Positions 7,711-12,541 of a stretch of DNA of 12,541 bases are shown here, in pieces. Within the stretch, counting starts at the first letter, position 1. Each line of letters starts with the position of its first letter. Source of the DNA: Chloroflexota bacterium (lineage in GTDB: Bacteria; Chloroflexota; Limnocylindria; Limnocylindrales; CSP1-4); assembly GCA_015661135.1 (NCBI GenBank), contig JACVXW010000113.1, positions 1 to 12,541 on the forward strand, given 5' to 3'. The translations under genes were made by a program, and so were the position numbers. The notes under the pieces are model-generated. The model worked only from the letters and a program-made list of their open reading frames with translations, made no database searches and had not been told where the DNA came from.

Positions 7711-8014
7711 TCCGGAGGCCCGTCTCCGGGCGGAAGGCCTGACGTCGGCGAGCTGGTCGAACGGGCCATTCGAGCAATACGCGGCGCACGCCCACGGCTA
7801 CGACAAGGTCCTCGTCTGCCTGTCCGGATCGATCCGATTCGGGTTGCCCGACGCCGGCCGTTTCGTGGACCTCGGTCCCGGGGATCGTCTGGACCTCCCG
7901 GCGCCCACGCGCCATGACGCCGTCGTGGGGCCGGCCGGGGTCACGTGCCTGGAGGGCCGCCTGCCGGCCGGCGCGCTCGAGGCCATCAGGGAACGGCCCC
8001 GCGGTACGTGGTGA
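7703..8014 (+). CDS. Small single-domain cupin protein
   Basis: 103 aa from GTG 7703, a start that overlaps the preceding gene by 8 nt; the same frame is open further upstream but reads as non-coding there. A single jelly-roll is expected. Motif 1 is AAHAHGYDKVLVCLSGSIRF, with H-x-H as metal ligands and Lys where many cupins have Glu. Motif 2 is LGPGDRLDLPAPTRHDAVVG, with the third His in TRHDA. Small cupins of this HAH-YDKV type are widespread and mostly uncharacterised; they probably bind a metal in the cytoplasm. As third gene of the ferritin/VIT1 operon it may relate to metal handling, which is inference from position only. A strong hairpin follows 18 nt after its stop. Confidence 0.85.
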   Translation: MTDPEARLRAEGLTSASWSNGPFEQYAAHAHGYDKVLVCLSGSIRFGLPDAGRFVDLGPGDRLDLPAPTRHDAVVGPAGVTCLEGRLPAGALEAIRERPRGTW

Positions 8015-8032
8015 CCGGCCACGGACAAGCAG

Positions 8033-8060
8033 AACGGCCCCGGGAGATCCCGGGGCCGTT
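8033..8060. terminator. Bidirectional intrinsic-type terminator hairpin
   Basis: Perfect 12-bp stem AACGGCCCCGGG / CCCGGGGCCGTT with an AGAT loop, between the convergent ends of the cupin gene (8014) and the 41-codon gene (8085). Only modest T-rich tails follow on either strand (GTTCG on plus, GTTCTGCTTG on minus). The left-arm sequence GAACGGCCCCG also occurs at 7991-8001 inside the cupin gene, so an alternative pairing is possible. Confidence 0.8.
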
Positions 8061-8084
8061 CGAGGTTCGTCGAGCGTATTGGGG

Positions 8085-8210
8085 TCAGCGGATCCAGCGA
8101 GCGCCGGAGCCGAAGTATTCGTAGGAGTCGGAGGGCCGACGCCGATCGTCGCCGAGGAAACCCAGGAGCGAGAACAGCGCCAGGAAACCAAAGCCGGCCA
8201 GATGGAACAT
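8085..8210 (-). CDS. 41-residue single-pass membrane peptide
   Basis: ATG 8210, preceded by an AGG eight bases upstream, opens a 41-codon frame ending at TGA 8087-8085. Residues about 3-20 (HLAGFGFLALFSLLGFLG) are a hydrophobic helix, followed by a basic patch DDRRRP and an aromatic polar tail SDSYEYFGSGARWIR. Third codon positions are almost all G or C, as in neighbouring genes, which supports real coding. It sits between a terminator hairpin downstream and a divergent Lrp/AsnC regulator gene upstream, so regulation by Lrp is plausible. No family recognised. Confidence 0.6.
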   Translation of the reverse strand: MFHLAGFGFLALFSLLGFLGDDRRRPSDSYEYFGSGARWIR

Positions 8211-8260
8211 GATGCGTACCTGTCGTTTGCCGAGTGCCGTCGGACCGGCGGACGAACCGC

Positions 8261-8273
8261 GCGATCCCATCGC
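8261..8273. repeat. Short inverted repeat GCGAT-CCC-ATCGC
   Basis: Perfect 5-bp arms around CCC, the same centre (AT-CCC-AT) as the larger palindrome 64 bp to the right. It lies about 50 bp upstream of the 41-codon gene. It could be a second binding site of the same regulator, but arms this short can occur by chance. Confidence 0.3.
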
Positions 8274-8321
8274 TTGATGCGACGGGCCCGACACCCAAAG
8301 TGGACCTTGCAACCGGATGAT

Positions 8322-8340
8322 AGCCTAATCCCATTAGGCT
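8322..8340. promoter_or_regulatory. Perfect 19-bp inverted repeat upstream of the Lrp/AsnC gene
   Basis: AGCCTAAT-CCC-ATTAGGCT, 8-bp perfect arms in the only AT-rich patch of the region, 31 bp before the regulator ATG and in the divergent gap with the 41-codon gene. Lrp/AsnC proteins commonly autoregulate through such palindromes. CTTGC (8306-8310) and GCAAG (8342-8346) form an extra, asymmetrically spaced inverted pair around it. Confidence 0.6.
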
Positions 8341-8371
8341 GGCAAGTCACATTGCTTAGCGGATCGAGGTA

Positions 8372-8845
8372 ATGGCAGAGAAGGGCACCCTGGATCGCAT
8401 CGACACCCTGCTCCTCGGCCTGCTCCAGGCAGATGGGCGACGGCCGTATGCCGAGCTCGGCTCGGCTGTCGGCATCAGCGGACCCGCGGCCCACGAACGG
8501 GTGAAGAAGCTGGAAGCTCGAGGCGTCATCACGGGTTACGGGGCCCGCGTCTCGGCCGAGGCATTGGGCCTGGGCGTGCTGGCCTTCACCTGGGTGACCC
8601 AGGCTCCCGGAACCGTCTCGACGGATCTCACCGGCGACTTCGACGCGCTCGCTGAGATCGAGGAGTGCCACCACATCACCGGCGAGGCGGACTACCTCCT
8701 GAAGATCCGTGCCCGCGACACGCGCGACCTCGAGCGCGTCGTGAAGGCGATCCAGGCAACCCGGCACGTCTTCTCGACGGAGACAGATGTCGTCTTCTCG
8801 ACGGCCTTCGAGGGACGCCCGATCCTGCCGCCGGTGCGCCCCTAG
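8372..8845 (+). CDS. Lrp/AsnC family transcriptional regulator
   Basis: 157 aa, the typical family length. The N-terminal winged helix-turn-helix (about 6-60) starts LDRIDTLLLGLLQADGR, and its recognition region is VGISGPAAHERVKKLEARGV (33-52). The C-terminal RAM (effector-binding and oligomerisation) domain (about 66-148) carries ITGEADYLLKIRARD (102-116), the ligand-binding turn, and the closing strand TETDVVFSTAFEGRPI. Such proteins form dimers to octamers that wrap DNA and respond to amino acids or related small molecules. GAGG lies only two bases before the ATG, too close for a good ribosome site. A perfect palindrome just upstream suggests autoregulation and possible control of the divergent 41-codon gene. 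Its stop shares CTAG with the convergent gene. The effector is unknown. Confidence 0.95.
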   Translation: MAEKGTLDRIDTLLLGLLQADGRRPYAELGSAVGISGPAAHERVKKLEARGVITGYGARVSAEALGLGVLAFTWVTQAPGTVSTDLTGDFDALAEIEECHHITGEADYLLKIRARDTRDLERVVKAIQATRHVFSTETDVVFSTAFEGRPILPPVRP

Positions 8846-9090
8846 CCGAGGCGATCGGGCGGCGGCAGGAGCCGGTACTCCCGATGCTCGCGGAGGACGG
8901 CTTCGATCGCTGCCGCCGAGGGCGTCTCTCCCAGGCCGGCCAGTCGACCGGCGATCCAGGAGGCCTCGGCCGGCAGTTCCGCCTCGTCGAGGTCCTGTTC
9001 GCGCCGCGCGCCGTCCATGAGGACGACCGCCACGAGGCCACCGCCGGCCACGAGTCCGACGAGCAGGAGCCACCACTGGAACTCGGCCAT
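8842..9090 (-). CDS. Small single-pass membrane protein of unknown function
   Basis: 82 aa from ATG 9090. One transmembrane helix (about 6-25, WWLLLVGLVAGGGLVAVVLM) is followed by a short basic/acidic stretch (DGARREQDLDEAELP). A soluble helical region, WIAGRLAGLG then AAIEAVLREHREYRLLPPP, forms the C-terminus. The topology suggests a membrane-tethered helical domain. I recognise no family. The start ATG overlaps the TGA of a 12-codon upstream frame (TGATG), so it may be translated by coupling. The stop TAG shares CTAG with the Lrp gene. Confidence 0.72.
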   Translation of the reverse strand: MAEFQWWLLLVGLVAGGGLVAVVLMDGARREQDLDEAELPAEASWIAGRLAGLGETPSAAAIEAVLREHREYRLLPPPDRLG

Positions 9091-9128
9091 CAGGACGGAT
9101 TGCTCGGAAACGCCACGGGACAGGACAT
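9090..9128 (-). CDS. Putative 12-residue leader peptide upstream of the membrane protein gene
   Basis: ATG 9128 lies 7 nt after TACACT, as in other putative leaderless starts here. It opens MSCPVAFPSNPS and stops at TGA 9092-9090, overlapping the ATG of the next gene by one base. It may be a coupling leader or a regulatory upstream ORF, or it may simply follow by chance from the promoter position. Whether the peptide is made is unknown. Confidence 0.4.
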   Translation of the reverse strand: MSCPVAFPSNPS

Positions 9129-9135
9129 CAGCGCG

Positions 9136-9141
9136 AGTGTA
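9136..9141 (-). promoter_or_regulatory. Putative -10 element of the minus-strand membrane protein unit
   Basis: TACACT followed by CGCGCTG and ATG 9128, a 7-nt gap. The ten bases TACACTCGCG are identical to those before the lgt and OCD-family starts. No convincing -35 element is seen. Confidence 0.45.
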
Positions 9142-9216
9142 GGGGCATCGATCGTGGCACGCGGCTCCCGCCGGGCGTGCCCTAGTCGCCGGCCGGGCGC
9201 GCCGCTCTCTCCCGGG

Positions 9217-9222
9217 TACACT
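9217..9222 (+). promoter_or_regulatory. Putative -10 element of lgt
   Basis: TACACT followed by CGCGGACC and ATG 9231, an 8-nt gap that suggests a leaderless or near-leaderless mRNA. No Shine-Dalgarno lies between this element and the ATG. The related 12-mers GCCGGGCGTGCC (9170-9181) and GCCGGGCGCGCC (9192-9203) lie upstream, 22 bp apart. Confidence 0.5.
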
Positions 9223-9230
9223 CGCGGACC

Positions 9231-10220
9231 ATGATCACCTTCACGCCTGATCCGATCTTTCTCCAGCTCGGCCCGCTGCCCATCTACTGGTATGGGATCG
9301 CCTACGCAGTCGGGCTCGCCGTCTCGTACGCGGTCCTCGTCCGGCAGGCGCGCCGCTTCGGGCAGGATCCCGAGATCGTGGGCAACGGGATCATCGTGAT
9401 CGCGATCGCCGCGCTCGTCGGCGGCCGGCTCTATCACGTCATCGACCAGTGGCAGCTGTACCAGGGCGACCTGCTCAAGATCATCCTGCCGCCCTACTCG
9501 GGTCTCGGCGTGTACGGCGGGCTCGTGACCGGCACGCTCGCGTTCATCGTCCTGGTCCGGGTGTGGCGCCTCAACGCCTGGGTGTGGGCGGACGTCGTGG
9601 CGCCCGCCCTGTTCACGATGCAGGCCATCGGCCGATGGGGCAACTTCTTCAACCAGGAACTGTATGGCCCGCCCACGACCCAGCCCTGGGGCGTCGTGAT
9701 CGACTGCCTCCACCGGGTCGCGGCATACCCGTGTTCGGCCTTCCCTGAAGCGACGACCGGGTTCCACCCCCTCTTCCTGTATGAGTCCATCTCCGGACTG
9801 CTCGGTGCGACCATCCTCATCTGGCTGTCGCGAGGGCGACCGTACCGGCTCCGCCGGGGCGACCAGCTCCTGATCTTCTTCATCTGGTATGGCGTCGTCC
9901 GGTTCCTCCTCGAGAACCTCCGGACCGGCAACTGGTTCGTGGGTGGCGTCGCCGCAGCCCAGATCATGTCCGTCCTGTTCGTCGTCGGGGCGTTCGTGGT
10001 CCTGGTGCCTTCGATAACGACCTGGACGGCGACACCGATGGGGAGGGCGAGGACGACGCGGACCACGCAGGCGACGGATCCGCGGACGTGCGTCCGCCTG
10101 GCTGACGCCCGTGCCGGACAGCTCGCCCGATTCCACGCCGGACCAACAGACTCCTTCGCGGCGCCCCCGTGGCCGCGTCGCGCCCGAAGCACTCGCCCGC
10201 GCCCGCGGCGACGCCCGTGA
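9231..10220 (+). CDS. lgt: Prolipoprotein diacylglyceryl transferase
   Basis: Integral membrane enzyme that moves diacylglycerol from phosphatidylglycerol onto the lipobox cysteine of prolipoproteins, the first step of lipoprotein maturation. The Lgt signature GRWGNFFNQELYG is at 134-146, with R135 matching the essential Arg of the motif. GLGVYGGLVTG (91-101) is the other conserved loop, with Tyr where E. coli has His103. ENLRTGN (228-234) holds the late conserved Arg. Several hydrophobic helices fill residues 15-260. After about residue 260 the frame turns into a Thr/Arg/Pro-rich tail that overlaps the next gene by 110 nt. In the neighbouring frame from 10013 an acidic tail runs DNDLDGDTDGEGEDDADHAG and on to TGA 10103-10105, five bases before the next start. 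A one-base frame error near 10007-10012 is therefore likely, and the natural end is probably 10105. Confidence 0.94.
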   Translation: MITFTPDPIFLQLGPLPIYWYGIAYAVGLAVSYAVLVRQARRFGQDPEIVGNGIIVIAIAALVGGRLYHVIDQWQLYQGDLLKIILPPYSGLGVYGGLVTGTLAFIVLVRVWRLNAWVWADVVAPALFTMQAIGRWGNFFNQELYGPPTTQPWGVVIDCLHRVAAYPCSAFPEATTGFHPLFLYESISGLLGATILIWLSRGRPYRLRRGDQLLIFFIWYGVVRFLLENLRTGNWFVGGVAAAQIMSVLFVVGAFVVLVPSITTWTATPMGRARTTRTTQATDPRTCVRLADARAGQLARFHAGPTDSFAAPPWPRRARSTRPRPRRRP

Positions 10221-11001
10221 AGGCCTCGAGTGGCTGGGCCGCCCGCCGGAGATCCGTGCGACGCTCGCGTTCAGAGTCGTTCGGATCGTTGCCCGGGTCC
10301 TGCTGTTCGGCCTGTTCAGGTTTCAGCACCGCCGGGAAGGACAGGCCAACCTGCCGGCCGGCGCGTACATCCTGATGGGGGCGGCACATCGGGGATGGAT
10401 GGACCCATTTCTCGTGGTCCATGCCTTGCCCTCCGAGCCTCGCGCATGGTTCCTTGGCAGTGCCGCATCCACCTTCTCGTCGCGCTGGAAGGAGGTCCTC
10501 ATTCGCCAGATCGGTGGGCTGCTGCCGGTCTGGCGAGGCGGAGTCGGCATCGATCAGCACGTGCGCGCGGCTCGGGCTGTGCTCGACGCAGGTGGCGTCT
10601 TCGCCCAGATGCCGGAGGGTTCGGTCAGCGGACCGGCCGGTCGAGTCGTGCCGTTCCGGGCCGGCGCGTCCCTGATCGCGCTCCGGACCGGCGCGACGAT
10701 CGTGCCCTTCGCGATGGCCGGGACCGACGAGCTCTACATCGGGCGGCGCATGGCGTCTCGCGTCCTGGCGCCGACATCCGTCGCGGATCTCCTGGGTTCG
10801 GCCTGGGACGGCGCGCTGCCGCTGCCCGGCACACGCGAGGAGATTGAGCTCGCGCGGCGCGTCGGCAACGCGATTGCCGCCCGCCTCGGTCCGGTGGTCG
10901 AGGAACTGCAGGCCTGGAGCGAGGATCCACCGGACCACCCTCGCCGGCTGCGACGACGCCTGACGTGGCTGCTTCTCGCGCCCGGCCGACTGGATCGCTG
11001 A
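10111..11001 (+). CDS. PlsC-like 1-acylglycerol-3-phosphate acyltransferase family protein
   Basis: Membrane-associated glycerolipid acyltransferase family member, 296 aa from GTG 10111. Motif I is HRGWMDP, H(x4)D with H93 and D98. Motif III is MPEGSVSG (167-174), equivalent to FPEGTRS. Motif IV is ATIVPFAMAGTDELY (195-209). A hydrophobic amphipathic stretch at about 52-71 (LAFRVVRIVARVLLFGLFRF) probably docks the enzyme on the membrane. The first ~40 residues are polar and disordered. Likely role is acylation of lysophosphatidate to phosphatidate, although other lysolipid acceptors are possible. It follows lgt closely: lgt consumes phosphatidylglycerol and this enzyme feeds phospholipid synthesis. 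No ribosome site is evident, so coupling to lgt is likely. Confidence 0.9.
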   Translation: MPDSSPDSTPDQQTPSRRPRGRVAPEALARARGDAREGLEWLGRPPEIRATLAFRVVRIVARVLLFGLFRFQHRREGQANLPAGAYILMGAAHRGWMDPFLVVHALPSEPRAWFLGSAASTFSSRWKEVLIRQIGGLLPVWRGGVGIDQHVRAARAVLDAGGVFAQMPEGSVSGPAGRVVPFRAGASLIALRTGATIVPFAMAGTDELYIGRRMASRVLAPTSVADLLGSAWDGALPLPGTREEIELARRVGNAIAARLGPVVEELQAWSEDPPDHPRRLRRRLTWLLLAPGRLDR

Positions 11002-11026
11002 GCCGGGTCCCGGACGGCCGGCGACC

Positions 11027-11032
11027 TACACT
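11027..11032 (+). promoter_or_regulatory. Putative -10 element of the cystathionine beta-synthase gene
   Basis: TACACT, then six bases GCCCCA, then ATG 11039. This is the same element and nearly the same spacing as before lgt and the OCD-family gene. No Shine-Dalgarno is present between the upstream stop (11001) and the ATG. A separate leaderless transcript starting here is likely. Confidence 0.45.
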
Positions 11033-11038
11033 GCCCCA

Positions 11039-12457
11039 ATGCAGTACGCCGAGTCCATCCTCGACCTCATCGGCGGGACGCCGCTCGTCCGGCTGACCCG
11101 CGTCACCCGCGACCTCGGCCCGCTCGAGACGCAGCCGGTGATCTTGGCCAAGCTCGAGACGATGAACCCCGGCGGATCGGTGAAGGACCGGATCGGCCTG
11201 CCGATGATCGAGGCCGCGGAGCGCGCCGGCCTCCTGAAACCTGGCGGGACGATCATCGAGCCAACATCCGGCAACACCGGTCATGGCCTTGCCATCGCTG
11301 CCGCCCTCAAGGGCTATCGCTGCATCTTCGTCATGGCGGACAAGCAGTCGCCCGAGAAGCAGGCCCTCCTCCGGGCGTACGGCGCGGAAGTGGTCCTCTG
11401 TCCAACGAACGTGGAGCCGGAGTCGCCCGAGTCGTACTACTCGGTAGCGGCCCGCCTCGCCCGCGACGTCCCCGGCGCCTTCAAGCCGGACCAGTACTGG
11501 AACATGGAGAACCCGTTGGCGCATGAGCGGACCACAGGCCCCGAGATCTGGGAGCAGACCGCCGGCCGGATCACCCACCTCGTGGCGAGTGCCGGGACCG
11601 GCGGGACGCTGTCCGGGATCGGGCACTTCCTCAAGGGGAGGAACCCCTCGATCGCGATCATCGGCGCGGATCCGGAGGGCAGCGTCCTGTCCGGCGACGT
11701 CGCCCGGCCGTACCTGACCGAGGGCGTGGGCGAGGACTTCTTTCCGGGCACCCATGATCCGTCGGTCGTGGATCGCTGGGTCCGCGTTTCGGACCGCGAC
11801 GCCTTCCTGATGGCCCGCCGGATCACCCGCGAGGAGGGGATCCTGGCCGGGGAATCCTGCGGGACTGCGGTTGTGGCCGCTCTTGACGAGGCTCGTCTCG
11901 CGATGGCGCGTGACGCCGCGGCGGCGAGGGACGCCGTCATGGTGGTGATCCTGCCGGACGGCGGCCGCTCCTACCTCTCGAAGCTCTACAACGACGAGTG
12001 GATGCGGGCCAACGGGCTCCTCGCCACGACCGGCGCGGCGACCCGCGTGGCCGACCTCCTGGCCGCGCGGCATCGCGGCGGCGCGATGCCCGACCTCGTC
12101 CTTGCGCGCACCACGGAACTCGCGGGGATCGCCATCGACCGCCTCCAGCAGTTCGGGATCAGCCAGATGCCGGTGTCGCAGGACCCCGAGGGAGAGGCGC
12201 TCGCCGGGATCGTCGGCGCGGTCAGCGAGAAGGGCCTGCTCGACCGCGCCTACCGCAATCCCTCGGTCATGGAACGCACCCTCGGCGAGGTCATGGACCC
12301 GCCGCTCCCGACCATCGAGGTCGGAGCGTCGCTCGACGACGCGTTCAGGCTCCTGGCCGGGGGAGCATCGGCCCTGCTCGCGGTCCGCAACGGCCGGCCG
12401 ACCGGCGTGATCACGAAACTCGATCTGCTCGAGCACCTCGCCCATCGCGTGAGTTAG
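11039..12457 (+). CDS. cbs: Cystathionine beta-synthase (PLP enzyme with C-terminal CBS domain pair)
   Basis: Condenses L-serine with homocysteine to cystathionine in transsulfuration, and may also make H2S; cytoplasmic. 472 aa. The fold-type II PLP core covers residues 1-325: NPGGSVKDRIG (43-53) with PLP lysine K49, TSGNTG (76-81), phosphate loop GTGGT (186-190) and GESCGTAV (271-278). YLSKLYNDEWM (312-322) is a block typical of CBS rather than plain cysteine synthase. Residues about 335-470 form two CBS motifs, DLVLARTTELAGIAI (352-366) and the final repeat around EVMDPPLP (417-424), ending GVITKLDLLEHL. No heme-binding N-terminal domain like the animal enzyme is present. Cysteine synthase with CBS domains is the alternative call. 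A long stem-loop follows its stop. Confidence 0.93.
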   Translation: MQYAESILDLIGGTPLVRLTRVTRDLGPLETQPVILAKLETMNPGGSVKDRIGLPMIEAAERAGLLKPGGTIIEPTSGNTGHGLAIAAALKGYRCIFVMADKQSPEKQALLRAYGAEVVLCPTNVEPESPESYYSVAARLARDVPGAFKPDQYWNMENPLAHERTTGPEIWEQTAGRITHLVASAGTGGTLSGIGHFLKGRNPSIAIIGADPEGSVLSGDVARPYLTEGVGEDFFPGTHDPSVVDRWVRVSDRDAFLMARRITREEGILAGESCGTAVVAALDEARLAMARDAAAARDAVMVVILPDGGRSYLSKLYNDEWMRANGLLATTGAATRVADLLAARHRGGAMPDLVLARTTELAGIAIDRLQQFGISQMPVSQDPEGEALAGIVGAVSEKGLLDRAYRNPSVMERTLGEVMDPPLPTIEVGASLDDAFRLLAGGASALLAVRNGRPTGVITKLDLLEHLAHRVS

Positions 12458-12460
12458 CGT

Positions 12461-12503
12461 CCGCCGGGCACGTCTGCCGCGCCCTGCGCGGCCGCCGGGC
12501 ACG
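12461..12503 (+). repeat. 12-bp direct repeat after the cbs gene
   Basis: CCGCCGGGCACG occurs perfectly at 12461-12472 and 12492-12503, 31 bp apart. The second copy lies within the stem-loop at 12482-12517. It could be chance in such GC-rich DNA. Confidence 0.5.
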
Positions 12504-12517
12504 GCCGCCTCGCAGGG
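12482..12517. terminator. Stem-loop downstream of the cbs gene
   Basis: The outer stem CCCTGCG / CGCAGGG and the inner stem CGGCCG / CGGCCG enclose a 7-nt loop (CCGGGCA), with a 3-nt bulge on the right side. That gives 13 base pairs, nearly all GC. It lies 25 nt after the cbs stop but has no U-tract, so it is a terminator or mRNA-protecting hairpin candidate, not a textbook terminator. Confidence 0.45.
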
Positions 12518-12541
12518 TCATGGGGTCGGGCGGGGCTCCGG

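Noticed and set aside
9090..10136. 348-codon minus-strand frame opposite lgt
   Set aside because: Only its last 12 codons, after the putative promoter, look meaningful; the rest is antisense to lgt.
11002..11023. GCCGG...CCGGC hairpin between the acyltransferase and cbs genes
   Set aside because: Short stem in GC-rich spacer without a T-tract; not distinguishable from background.
10625..12502. 625-codon open frame on the minus strand opposite cbs and the acyltransferase
   Set aside because: No recognisable domain or hydrophobic pattern; it mirrors the codon structure of two well-supported genes.
1..12541. CRISPR array, tRNA, rRNA, insertion sequence or prophage
   Set aside because: No regularly spaced repeats, tRNA-like cloverleaf, terminal inverted repeats or transposase/integrase-like proteins were seen.

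Overview
The window is a very GC-rich (roughly 70%) piece of bacterial chromosome. It is densely packed with housekeeping and metabolic genes, and most of them belong to short operons. I see no transposase, integrase, phage gene, tRNA, rRNA or CRISPR array. GC-rich third codon positions, frequent GTG starts, few Shine-Dalgarno sequences and a Suf operon carrying a Rieske ferredoxin fit a Chloroflexota (Limnocylindria-like) or actinobacterial background. That placement is inference; no marker gene here settles it.

Left part, plus strand (1-2508): the 3' end of a sufD-type Fe-S assembly gene, then a damaged Rieske ferredoxin gene that has lost its cluster-binding core, then a translationally coupled agmatine deiminase. 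Next, minus strand (2505-6111): an operon of an ornithine cyclodeaminase/mu-crystallin family protein followed by an exported penicillin-acylase-type amidohydrolase, whose signal-anchor is out of frame with the enzyme. This operon converges on agmatine deiminase, and the two stop codons share one CTAG.

Middle part, plus strand (6171-8014): a membrane-bound ferritin/VIT1 iron exporter, a small two-helix membrane protein and a small cupin. The exporter is divergent from the cyclodeaminase-family gene, with a perfect palindrome between their promoters. A strong bidirectional hairpin terminator separates the cupin from a 41-residue membrane peptide gene on the minus strand. That peptide gene is divergent from an Lrp/AsnC regulator gene, and a perfect 19-bp inverted repeat lies between them. 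The Lrp gene converges on an 82-codon membrane protein gene, again sharing a CTAG stop.

Right part, plus strand (9231-12457): prolipoprotein diacylglyceryl transferase (lgt) and a PlsC-like acyltransferase form a lipid-related pair. Cystathionine beta-synthase follows under its own putative promoter and is followed by a hairpin.

Three cross-cutting observations stand out. First, TACACT occurs four times by eye, each time 6-8 nt before an ATG, and the related TAGGAT sits 7 nt before a fifth start. This suggests leaderless mRNAs. Second, three genes (Rieske, acylase, lgt) show reading-frame breaks, which could be uncorrected sequencing indels or real decay. Third, several perfect inverted repeats sit in divergent promoter regions. 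I did not find a clearly new multi-gene system; the best leads are regulatory.
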